Origin: Aspergillus flavus
Taxonomy: Eukaryota; Ascomycota; Eurotiomycetes; Eurotiales; Aspergillaceae
Reading direction: 5' to 3'
Length of the DNA: 64,000 nucleotides
NCBI RefSeq assembly: GCF_009017415.1
Contig: NC_092410.1
Coordinates: 2,604,001 to 2,668,000 of the forward strand
Part shown: positions 1 through 10,452 of the stretch, one piece after another
Layout: each line of letters opens with the position of its first letter
Numbering within the stretch: position 1 is the stretch's first letter
Program-made: the position numbers and the translations under genes
Notes under the pieces: model-generated
Database searches by the model: none
Seen by the model: the letters and a program-made list of their open reading frames with translations, nothing else
What the model was told of the DNA's origin: nothing

Positions 1-1348
1 TTCTTCTCAATGATTTCAACATACTCTAAAGCAGTCTTGACAGTGGTCCGCACTAACTTAGCAGCAACGTCAATAACGGCCGAAGCTGTGGCACGACGCT
101 CTTCATCGTAGCTCTTCAGTAGTGTAGAACCTCCATGTCCCTTGGCCACAAAGGCGACCCGCCATATGAGGTTGAATGCGTCTGCGATCCCGGTATTCAG
201 ACCCTGGCCACCATTGACGGCGTGAACGTGGGCGGCATCGCCCGCAAGCAAAATGCGACCATTTCCATCCTTAGAAATGAATGTGCTGGCTACTCTTTCC
301 TTGACTAGATTTTTGCGTTAATACTTATGTCTGTGACTCAGAAAGGAATACGCGCATTACGTACTCTCAAATGTACTAAACCACTCCGTCTTCTTGAACT
401 CAACCTTGTGCGGAGCCATATGGTCTCGGACGGAGGCTTCGGCTTTTTCCTGTGTGATTTCTCCATCGAGGAGGATATAGAAGCGGTTCATACCCCGTTC
501 CCTATATGTACAGTTAGGCATTTTGTCGGTCGACAAAACCTATAAACAAACAACAAGACCACTTACCGCGGAATCCACGCAACGCGCGATTGCCCATCCT
601 TCTGAAAGGTAATGATCTCAGGACAAACCGGAAAGTCCGTTTTAATGAAGGTATCCAGAACGGCCCAGACCATCTCGGGCTTGGTTCCGGTAAAGGGTAT
701 CCCAAGTGTGGTGCGCACAAACGAGCGCGCACCATCTGCCGCAATCGCATATTTGGCCGTTATTGTTTTTCCCTTGTCGGTCGTCACCACGACACCTGAC
801 GTGGTCTCTTCGATCCCGTTGACATGCGAATTATAGTCGACAGGGATATCAAGTTGATGTAGTAGAGCCTCTTCGACCTCTGACTGGCCGATCATGAGAA
901 AATTGGGACGATGGGTGTGCTTCAGCGATGTCCACCATTTGTTTTGTTGAGAGGTAAACTGTCCTCCTTCGAATGTCGAGCTTGCTAATGGGGAGTGTTA
1001 ATCAAACTGAATTTCTTGTTAAAGCCGGACTGAACGCACTGTTGCATTTCAAGCCAAAGGGCTCGAGGAAGGGTAAGGTTTTCGTCACTTCGAGATATTG
1101 TTGGGTTCTGGCGTTTAGGGCATCCGCGCGACCGACTTCTAAGGCGCCATTTTTGGCGTCTGAGATAAGATCTATTTAGTATGTTTGATTCCAATTCATG
1201 AACATATCAATTGAGTGTATAGAGGCTACTTACCAATGATATACACTGAGAGTCCCAGGGCTCTCGCAAGAACGGCAGACAGTAAACCTGTTGGTCCACC
1301 GCCGACGATGACCAGATCAACGTCGAATGATGATGATTTGTTCTCCAT
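1..1348 (-). CDS. FAD-dependent aromatic-ring monooxygenase (PHBH/phenol hydroxylase type), 3' end outside window
   Basis: The gene starts at the ATG ending at 1348 and runs off the left edge, so its C-terminus is missing. The first residues after the start give the Rossmann FAD motif (LVIVGGGPTGLL). Later exons carry the second flavin motif, seen as GDAAHVHAVNGGQGLNTG, followed by a DAFNLIWRVA stretch typical of the p-hydroxybenzoate hydroxylase fold. A middle exon (about 563-895) holds the substrate-domain segment with the DG motif (IAADGARS). Several introns are visible; clear donors read on the minus strand lie near 1233 and 565. Family members hydroxylate aromatic or polyketide substrates using NAD(P)H and O2. 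The substrate cannot be read here. It is divergent from the isocyanide synthase gene 1.9 kb away; a shared pathway is possible but not shown. Confidence 0.85.
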
Positions 1349-2011
1349 TGTGAACTAGAAGATTGTTGCGCTATGGAGACGCTTCAGGCAAAAGGAAAAC
1401 GAGAAGATTTATGAACAGTACCCAAGAGTCTGGAACGAGAAGGATCGTATGATCTGCCCAACGTTTGATCATCTTTCCTGAATCTGGGAAACACGACGGT
1501 ATACATACTACATCTACAAGGCTGGGCATCGGCATTAGGCCACGCCCCATAGCCAGCTAACGGTGCAGCATATGGATCAGCTAATCCCACGTCCCTGCAG
1601 GACGTTTGACCGCGGGGGCATTCCGCTGGTGGATTGCCTTATCTGATGAGATGACAAATGCAGAAATCACCCGGTATTTGTTTCATTTAAAGTCTAATTA
1701 GGTAATTTAAAGCTCTCTTCGGCTACATTTCTCTGGATCGATGGATCGGGTGGATCTGGACCTGGCTGTGTTCATCTTATCAGCCTTCCTTGGCGAACTT
1801 GGCCACTTGTCTGGACTCTGGAATGATACGGAATTGGGCAGAATCTGGCCGTCGGCAACATGAGACATCAATTGTCAGGGATTCGACACGGATCACAGCC
1901 GCGAAGGTACTCGGGGTCAGGAAATATGTCCCGACTCAAAGTCTGATGCAGAAATTGCAGGCGTGAGTCGGGTGGAGCAAAGGCCGCATTTGGTGTAGGG
2001 GCTGGACGGGC

Positions 2012-2141
2012 ACTAAAGCTTAGCGTTAAGGCTCGGTCACGTTAGACTACGCGCTAAAGACACCCGTTGAACACCAGTCTTTAGGGCTAAGCCTCAACGA
2101 GGGCAGTCCCTTATTGCCTGCAGAATAGCCGAGCCTTTAGT
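2012..2141. repeat. Nested inverted repeat, MITE-like
   Basis: An inner perfect 8-bp stem pairs CTAAAGAC (2054-2061) with GTCTTTAG (2077-2084). An outer imperfect stem pairs the ACTAAAG...AAGGCTCGGT segment (2012-2037) with GCCGAGCCTTTAGT (2128-2141). The block could be a small non-autonomous transposon remnant. No target-site duplication was identified by eye. Confidence 0.35.
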
Positions 2142-2496
2142 CCCCCCGTTGGAGACCGACGGGCTCCTAAGGTCTGATTATCAATTATAATAAAGCAAGA
2201 CTTTTGCCACGCCTCTTTCTGATGCCTTAGCATGGCCTAAAAAAAGCCAATAAGTCCTGTGAATATCCACTATCCCGGGTTATGATACTGGTAAGAGTAA
2301 TGATCATCCACTTGAGCTCGATGTCGTGATAGTTCCACTGAAACATATCTCTCCTAGTTCGCGATAGCCACTATATAGCCCATCAACTTAAGATTACATC
2401 GCTCCTCCAATGCATTGAAAAGGAGGAGTATGCCAAGGCTCAAGTCCCGAGTCTTTTGCCGCTTGGCGAAACAGCACCGGTGCCTGGAATGCTACC

Positions 2497-3018
2497 ATGG
2501 TCCGGGGTACACCCCCTCAAGAAATTTCACTGATGCTTCTAGATCTCAAGACCGTCTATACTGCCTTTTACGACTACTGGATCCATATATGTCACCGGCT
2601 GTGCAACAGCTTCAAATCCCGTTCCGATAGATCATGTCGGAATGGGATCATGAGGTACCGGTCGGTAGTAAACGGTCTCGGGATGGCGACTGTACATGGC
2701 ATATCCACCCAAGGCCCTGAATCTAACAGTCTTGAACTCGGGAACCGTAGAAGCTACTACGGCGTGGGTCCTGTCCCGGAGCCAATCTCGTCTACGGCAG
2801 TGCTTGGGGCCTTGAACATCTCTTCAGGGTGCAAAACTTCAGAGTTATGCCTAGTGCGAGCCTCAGGGGCGTCTAGTTCAAGCACTACTGGATTACACGA
2901 GCAGCGCGGAAAATACCGCTGCAATCTCGTCGACAGGGTCAGGACAGGGCTGCAGGAACCCTCATCATATGATATTCGTCAGTCCGTGCTCCATGCATGG
3001 TTGCTCCAATCGATTTGA
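2497..3018 (+). other. Orphan open reading frame, unrecognised
   Basis: A single 173-codon frame without recognisable domain. It contains an aromatic-rich N-terminal piece (AFYDYWIHICHRL) and a serine-rich middle. It may be the remnant of a decayed gene, since the surrounding sequence is otherwise non-coding, or it may be chance. There is no clear signal peptide or zinc motif. Coding status is uncertain. Confidence 0.2.
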
Positions 3019-3114
3019 TTGGTAAGGGTTGACTAAATTAAACTATTTTTGCAAGTAAATGTGTACTTTATGCATTGATTTGCCGTCGAGCAGTTGGCTA
3101 TTATCCTACAAGAG

Positions 3115-3121
3115 TATAAAT
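3115..3121 (+). promoter_or_regulatory. TATA-like box of the isocyanide synthase gene
   Basis: TATAAAT lies about 100 bases before the ATG at 3220, a plausible position for a fungal core promoter. I did not see a TTTGCTC-type copper-response element in the 200 bases before the start. Confidence 0.4.
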
Positions 3122-3219
3122 ATGACTATCACGCACCATGATGCCAGGATCACCTCAAGAAGGCGTGGCTTAAGCATCTTTCTTATCTTCACTTAAACTT
3201 ACCAAGCGAACACATCAAC

Positions 3220-5342
3220 ATGAGCGCAACAGAGGTTCAGGTTCCATTCGCCCCGACGAGCTTCTCAGCGTTATCCCCTGTCGAGTCTATTGTCTTCGAC
3301 GCAAAAGCACTTCAGAAAGCAACGGAGATCTTGAACGTCATCTACCGTTATCGCGCACCAGTTCCCGAATCCGTAGAGGATCGCAGCGATGAGGGAACCC
3401 TAAAGTTTCTCCCGCTGATCTATTCTCGGGTGAAAGCTCACCAGGCGATCCAATTGATTCTGCCAGCCTTTCCATTCAAGTCCCCGAACCGCAAGAATAA
3501 AGTCCTGGGTACCTTGCCTGATAAGGGAGAGGAGACTGCCTTGTCACACCTGAATGGCTTGTGCGCCGCGATTACAGATATCTACGAGCCTGGTGCTATA
3601 TTGACTATTGCATCTGATGGCCTTGTGTACAATGGTAAGTGCATTCTTAAGGAAATACTTTCTACCTAAAGTTATCAAGACTGATAAAACTAGACCTGCT
3701 AGGAGTGCCCGATTCCGAAGTCTACGCATACGGACAATGCCTTCGACAAATAGTCCTCGACCAGGAATACAAACACATTCAATTTATTAGACTCCAGCAC
3801 CTCCTGCACGTACACGAAGATATGCCCCTTGACGCTGCTACATATGAGAGCCTCGCCGGAACCTTTCGACAGAGATTGGTGGAGAACTATACACCACTGG
3901 ACTACGACTGTGCTGCCAGTATCAAAGAAGATAAAGACGTGTGTGCGACATACCGAGGCTACATCAAGTTCCTCACCAAGGACTTGGAGCACATGTACGT
4001 CGATGACGGAAGCGTTTCGAAACGTTCCCATAAGCAGAAGCTGGAATCGATCGCTAAGGAGATGATCGTCCGTGGCAAGGTAGGTCGCGTGTTCTGACAC
4101 ACCGAAACGATAACGCAAGTTGACTGATTCTGGCTTTTTTCACTAGGCCTTCGCAGAAGCAATCCGAAAGAACTACGCTGATCATATCCGTCTATCCATT
4201 CACCCATCCGCCGGATCCACCAAAATCTCTATCAAAGTGTTGCCTCTGGCTCTCCACGCCGTGACCCCCTGGCACTCATCTCCCTGCTTCACCGTGGACG
4301 GAAGAATCGAGTACGGGATGCGCGAGGTATTTGATAACCGTGAGGACGTGGAGTTAGTACACAAAGATGGAAGACCATGGTACTACCGCGAGAAATCGGA
4401 CCTGTACAGATGGTCTGAGTCTGTGGAGATCGAGCCCCAATACCCTTGTGGCCTGATCATCCGACCAACTGAGAGTAACACATCAGTTACGGATCTGGAC
4501 ATGCTCAAGCTCCGTGGACTAGTCCAGGAGAACTCTCCCGTGGTTCTCCGTGGCTTCAACGATACCCGTGACAAGGAGCTGTTTGTCAAGAAGGCCGAGG
4601 AAATGGGAACTCCTATGCCCTGGAAGTTCGGTTTGATACTTGAGGTCAAAGACCACGGTACTGAATCCCAGGGCCTTAATAATGTGCTATCCGCCGAGTG
4701 GATGCCATTCCACTATGATGGCCTCTTCAAAGTCAAGAAGGAGATAAATGCTGATGGAAAAGAAGTCACTGTTTCTTGCCCGCCCAAGTAAGTGGAACCA
4801 AATCCTTCTTACTATTTTTACTTCCATGATATATCCCAAAAGAAAAATGAACTCATCTAACAAAATCCAATCTCAGATTCCAATTCTTCACCGGCATGAC
4901 TCCCTCCCCCAAGGACACAGGCTTCACGCTCTTCAGTGCCTCCCACCTCATCTGGCACTACCTCCCCCAGAACTACACACTGGAACAACTCTCAAAGCTA
5001 TCCTGGACAGTGAGAACCACATCCTTCGATGAAGCCAAGATCACCGACCTACCACTCGTTGTCCCACACTTTGCTCACAACAGACCCTGTCTTCGGTACC
5101 ACGAGCCTTGGCCTCAAGAGAAAACGGCCTTCGACCCGACGTACATCACGATCCAGGACGTTCCCAACTCCCCGGAGATATGCCAGATGCTAGATTCGTT
5201 GCTTCATGATCGTCGTGTGGCTTATTGGCATTCGTGGGAGGAGGGCGACTGGGTTATTAGTGATAATGTGACGATGATGCATACGCGGAGCTCGTTTACG
5301 GCCAAGTCGGATCGGTGTTTGAGGAGGATTCATGTTGATTGA
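3220..5342 (+). CDS. Isocyanide synthase fused to TauD-type dioxygenase
   Basis: Four exons (3220-3634, 3694-4079, 4147-4787, 4877-5342) join in phase to a 635-aa protein. The first half is the DIT1/PvcA-type isocyanide synthase domain, which turns the amino group of an amino acid into an isonitrile. It begins around FDAKALQKATEIL and ends around the LPLALHAVTPWHS segment. The second half, from about residue 330, is a TauD-like Fe(II)/2-oxoglutarate oxygenase, with the HxD motif in WMPFHYDGLF and a distal histidine in MMHTRSSF near the C-terminus. This two-domain architecture is known for ascomycete isocyanide synthases, some of which are induced by copper limitation. No transporter, P450 or NRPS lies next to it. 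Splice phases and continuous domain matches make the model strong; the amino-acid substrate and product are unknown. Confidence 0.93.
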
Positions 5343-5524
5343 TTGATTTGATGTATTTTTCTTGTGTTTCATGGTTTGGATGTTTGGCTTTATTATTTTG
5401 TTGTGTTATTTTATGCTTTCTTACATATGCGGAGGTGTTCGACTTTCAGGCGGCCATCCGCCTGGGAAAATTTGATGTCATGAATTTCATATGGTTATTG
5501 TACAAGGTATTGATCGGATTACAA

Positions 5525-8148
5525 CTATCGCTCCATTTGCTCGTATCGCTCCCGTGCAGTCTGCCTTGTCTTTTCCAAGAATTCATCGTATCTACCGCGG
5601 GTATTCCGTCCTGCTTCTTCGACCGCATCTCCCAATTTGCCTCCCTGTGCTCCTAGACCAACACCTTGCGCGTAGACCTCAGTGGCAATAGGAGCAGTCA
5701 TGCCAGTGCCCTGGGCACCAAGCCCCGTTCCAGCAGACCACCCCATCTTACTGAGAAGAGAAGCGCCCTTCGACGTTGACTCCACTGGGGGTTCTTCTTC
5801 CTCTTTCGGTGGAGGCGCGCTCTTCTTGACTGGAGCCTTGGAGCTGCCAAATGCCTGTCGGCGCTCCCTGGCACGGTCGCGGTACTCAGGTGTTTGCTGG
5901 GCAATACCATGTTTGATAAGCTTCCCCATTGCCTTAGATGTCAGCTCTTCATTCTGCAAGTTACTTTGGTGCAGCTGACTGAGTCGTTCGTGGCGGTTGA
6001 CCTCTGCGGAGCTCTTGAATTGACGCATGCAGAGATAACAGCAGTTCCGGTTGGGATCCGCATAGGATTGGGCTGGTGGAGCGCCAGGATCCGTGGACGG
6101 TGCTCCTTGATCAGAGCTGATTCCGACATCATCTGGGTTCTTCTTCGGAATGCCATGGAGCTCGGCATGCCGATTGCTCCAGAATTGCAGATGTGATGGC
6201 ATCGCAAGCTTCTTGGCGCCAGCGCCGGCCGGGTTGTCTGCTTTCCTCTTCTTAGTTTTGTCCGTGTCTTTCTGAGTCTTTCCCTGATTTTCTGATTGAT
6301 CGTGCTGGTCGTTCTTCAACAGCATTTGGTTGTTGTCACTCTCGCCAGTCGACACTGTGAGCTCTGTAACGTAAGCCTCCTCATCCCAGTACATAAGCTT
6401 TAAGGATGGGTTATTGAGAGGACTGAAGGTGAACCTCTCCGTCCGCGCCGAGGGATTGATCACGGGAACAAATACACCAGCGTGAATGTAGCTCACAAGC
6501 ACTGGCCTTGATGATATGGTGAACTTCTCGAACGAGTTCAGACGTGTAACGGCCGCTTGAGCATCCTGAAAAGCACGGTAAGAACGGATTTCCGAAAATT
6601 AAGGATGTGTTCCTTACCTGTATAGTTGCAAATTCCGCAAATCCATAACGCCAGCTTTCGTTGCTCTTGCGATCTCTTACTAGCAGAACGCGGCGGATAG
6701 ACCCGTCCCGAGCTCCCAGGTTGGAATCGCCCGTAGTGGAAGCCACTTTAGCCCCCTTCTTCTGATTTCCTGATGCATTCTCAGAATTACTAGGAGCTGG
6801 CCGGTATAGTTTAGCGACTCCTTTGGCAAGAAGCTCTTCTGTGACGGTGGGTTCGAGTCCTCGGAACAAGAGAAACTGGGAGGGCTGGTTTTCAGGAGCA
6901 GCATCATTGTCACCACTATTCTCGACCTTGGGAGCAGCGATTCCAGGAGGCCCCGTGGGACCGGGTTCTTGTGCTCGTTAGTAAGATAATGATGGACGGT
7001 GGGGCGAAGATACATACCAGGTCGGGGGGCTTGACACCGGAAACATTTTGAGCGTGTAGAGTAATTGACGATCGCACACTGTATAGAGATATTAGCTGCG
7101 TTTCCCAGCAGCGTGTAATATACTACCCACGTTCTTGCAAGTCCAATCCCCCTCAGCTCTGGCGCGAGCACGATCCTCTCTCTCCCGGCTATATGCGATG
7201 CGGACTTTGGTTCCACGGTCATCCCGACCAGCGCTTGGACCGTAGAAGTAAACGGACGGAAAGTTGCGCTCAACAAAAGCGCGCGAAGAATTGAGGTCTC
7301 GGAATCGGAGAAAGCCGAGCTGTCGGGATATTTCTACAAACCGTCAGGACATCCATAAATTCCGAAAAGGTAGTATCACTCTTACTAGTCTGCCGATCAC
7401 GGATAACCCGAACTTCCTCAAGGCCCTCAATATGATAACCGTCTCTGAGTTCATTCGTAATCTGTTCAACACGTCGACCGGAACCACCGGTGACATGCAC
7501 ATCTCAGCCTCTTGTTACCAAAACGGTGCTTTGTGGAGCGCAACTCTGAGCTTCCACGTGCAATGAAATCTCAGGGGGAAGGAGTATCCCAACGTCTTCT
7601 TCGGTCATATCCACCGGCAAGCCATCCATCATCACTTCTCTGCTTTCTTGTCCGTAGTAACGGCCTCGTCGCGGGCTTCGACTCCGACTCCGACTGTGAC
7701 TTCTGCTCCGACTGTGGTATCCAGGCGAGCGATAACCCTCCCGGTCGCGATCTCTATATGCCGGCCTCCCGCGCCGGGGCGGGGGCGATCGAGACGAGCG
7801 TCGTCGATACTCATCACGGTCCCGACTGCGGTAACGAGGTCCGGAATCCGGGCGGTCTCTAGAGTAATCGTGTCTTCTGTCCGAGGCAGGCCCTCGCGGG
7901 GGAGAGCGCGGAAGATCTTTTAACCCGAGAATACAGTTAGCAGTTGCCGAGTCGGAAAGAGAAACTGTACGGCTTTTCTTCAAGCATCCACGCCTATGCT
8001 ATCGTGCGGGGAGGAGCGTAATACCGCCAGGCGAGCGCGAGCGCGAACGGTCGTCGTACATACGGCCGTCCCTATCATCACGGCGCGGATAGGGCCGGTG
8101 AGAAGGACCCGGCGGATACCTATTATCTTCAGGAGGTAAACGAGACAT
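5525..8148 (-). CDS. RBM5/RBM10-like RNA-binding protein (RS, two RRMs, RanBP2 zinc finger, C2H2, G-patch)
   Basis: The start is the ATG ending at 8148 (MSRLPPEDNR...). Exon 1 ends at 8025, and the first intron has a textbook GCTAAC branch point. Domains in order: an arginine/serine-rich N-terminus; RRM1, split by two introns around 7625-7260; a RanBP2-type zinc finger (GDWTCKNV, then CRC-type cysteines in SKCFRCQAPRP) also split by an intron; RRM2 (FLLFRGLEPTVTEELL, ending GFAEFATIQ); a C2H2 finger (CCYLCMRQFKSSAEVNRHERLSQLH region); and a C-terminal G-patch (SLLSKMGWSAGTGLGAQGTG). This is the order of the RBM5/RBM10/RBM6 family of splicing regulators, which act with the spliceosome in the nucleus. 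It is a housekeeping gene, unrelated in function to the metabolic genes on either side. Confidence 0.9.
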
Positions 8149-8847
8149 GATGGAGTGACATGTGAAATGTTATGAAAGATGATGCTTGCGCAAGACTCGA
8201 GCGACTCGAAGGAGAACAATCGATAGTCCTCGGCAGAATTCCACACCGCTTGCCTGCCCAGGGGAGTCGCCTACACCTTCCCAATTGAGCAGCATATAGT
8301 TTGACAGCTTTAAAATTCCATATCGTGGACTCTTACTCTCCTACCAAAAACTATTCCATCTTATACTGTGCATAGTTGACTAGGCACAGAATATACTAAG
8401 CTGAGATGCATATCTCATGTAAATCATTGTCAGTATTTATGACTTTTCTACTGTGAGAACCTCATTCTCATTGGAATTTATCTCGTTTGAAAAGTATCTC
8501 GAGTCCAACTTGCTTTGCCATTGTGACTCTATTAACGTACTAGTGGACTGCGTGAAAGAGAATTGGAACGGTTATGACCGCTATTGCGAACTCAGTCGAT
8601 ATCCTCATATGAATGACGCTATATGTCGGAGTAATAACGCTTGATCCATGCCATTAACATGGTACGCGCGTCGGGAATTCTAATTCAGGCAACCCGTGGA
8701 GTTGGAGGTGAAACAGTACTTTTGTCAATAATTCTGGATGTGGGCCGTTTCTGCTAAAATCGTGGTTTCAAGTGAGCTTTCTCCCAATGTCTCTCAGGGT
8801 GTAGCCTACGTTGACGAGCTACAGGCTTGAGAATAATATAAGAATAG
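8149..8847. other. Intergenic, nothing recognised
   Basis: This is the upstream region of the splicing-factor gene. It contains one short open frame (8453-8644) with no recognisable features. No RNA gene or repeat was seen. Confidence 0.4.
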
Positions 8848-9911
8848 CAGCCATTACATTGCAAGAGTGGCATCATTGAAGCTGAAAGTCAATTATCTGA
8901 TATTACATGGCCTACTGGTGACAGTGACGTATCATCTTTCACAACCTCTATTGCTTCGAGCATCAAGGATTATGTCTACGAGAACGGCCGTCGCTATCAT
9001 GGTTTTCGGGAGGGTGAATATCTTTTCCCGAATGATGAGACCGAGCAAGCTCGCATGGACATGCTTCATCACATCTATCGTCTCATGCTAGGGGGTGGCC
9101 TTTATAAAGCCCCGACTCCACAATCTCCTCAACGCATCCTGGATATCGGCACAGGGACCGGCATCTATGCGATTGATATAGCAGATGAATTCCCGAATGC
9201 AGAGATATTGGGGATCGACCTAAGCCCAATTCAGCCCCATTGGTAAGTCAGTCTTATAGGTTTGACATATCAAATCTAATAGTGCTCGGGAATGTATCTA
9301 ATATTGCTTTCAGGGTTCCGCCGAATTGCAAATTTGTCGTCGACGATGTTGAAGCCGAATGGGTTTATCCAGAGCCTAAGAAATTCCACTACATCCACTA
9401 ACGAAATATGGCTGGCAGTATTTCCAACTGGGACCGGCTCTTCCAACAAGCATTCCATCATATGAGGCCTGGTGGATACATAGAAATGCAATAGTTTCGT
9501 GTTTGGTTTTATTCGCAGGAAGGCGAGCTCTCGGATGAGTCTTATGTTCGGCAATGGAATTGCCACCTTGTGGACGGCATGAATATCTTCGGAAAATCAA
9601 TAAATGTCGTCGAAGAGCTAGTCGAGAAACTGAAAGCGGCTGGATTTGTAGGAGTGCGTGAAGACGTGCTGAAGGTTCCCGTTGGGCCCTGGCCAAAGGA
9701 TCCGCGTCTCAAGGAGCTTGGCCGGTGGATGCAAATACAGACAATGGATGCCATCGAGCCATTGCCCTTGGCGCTCTTTCCTCGCGTACTGGGCTGGTCT
9801 GAGCAAGAAAGTCGTATCCTTTTTTCGAAAGCTCGACAAGAATTTAAGGAGATGAAAAGGCAACTTTATGTTTACACGCACTTCATCTACGGACGGAAGC
9901 CTGAAGCCTAG
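8848..9911 (+). pseudogene. LaeA-like SAM methyltransferase pseudogene
   Basis: The frame shows the conserved N-terminal block of the LaeA/UMTA family (YVYENGRRYHGFREGEY, then FPNDETEQARMDMLHH), the SAM-binding motif ILDIGTGTGIYAIDIA, and the family C-terminus (GEL..ESYVRQWN to HFIYGRKPEA). An intron with clean sites follows the IQPHW segment near 9244. Three defects are visible. There is no in-frame ATG ahead of the conserved N-terminus, with a stop at 8845-8847. A TAA at 9399-9401 stands where the family has a residue before RNMAGSI. A TAG at 9492-9494 replaces the codon after GYIEMQ. Everything else remains alignable, so inactivation looks recent. Functional relatives act in secondary metabolism or its regulation. 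It lies just ahead of the carotenoid genes, but no link is shown. Confidence 0.85.
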
Positions 9912-10452
9912 TTGCCCGAGCCAACAAATCTATTGTCTGAGTTTGAGCTCAACCTAAAAAAGGATTGTTATCTTATGAGAGCATAATGGTGCAATGGTCT
10001 CCTTTCGCTCGCTAGGATGTTATCATGCGAAAACCTAGTCCTACTAAAGAGCATGACCCCGAGGAAACGGTAAGTTGCCAATGGCCTTGCCGAACTATAC
10101 TATCTCGTTGTCTACCTAGTTATACTATATGAATTAGTCGAGGTAGCCGAATTGCTGAAAATGCTTGAGGTTCTTGAAAGGCTCAAAACCGTATTGTGCC
10201 AGGACAGTCAAATAACTTTGTCACGCCAAGAGGTTGCGAGTCCGGCCTTCCTTGAATCTTGATTTTGAAAAGCTTCAATATGTGATGATAACGTCATACA
10301 TATATGTGATGTGGACGAGATAAGGTAGTATATAGTACGTTTAAAGATATTAGAGTATCGTTTCACTTCTCTCCTAAAAGATACAGTGGTGCGAAAAGTG
10401 ATTGCTTTCCCTAAAACTTAGGGCTACCACCGAAACCTTTCAGATTGTGGCG
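9912..10452. other. Intergenic, putative promoter of phytoene desaturase
   Basis: An AT-rich stretch of about 540 bases between the methyltransferase relic and the desaturase. No ORF, RNA or repeat was recognised in it. Confidence 0.4.

Larger units (their letters stand above)
1349..3219. other. Intergenic stretch with inverted repeats and one orphan ORF
   Basis: This is the divergent interval between the FAD monooxygenase and the isocyanide synthase. It holds a nested inverted-repeat block near 2012-2141 and an unrecognised open frame at 2497-3018 on the plus strand, both listed separately. A TATA-like element lies upstream of the isocyanide synthase. No tRNA or other RNA gene was recognised. 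Confidence 0.5.
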
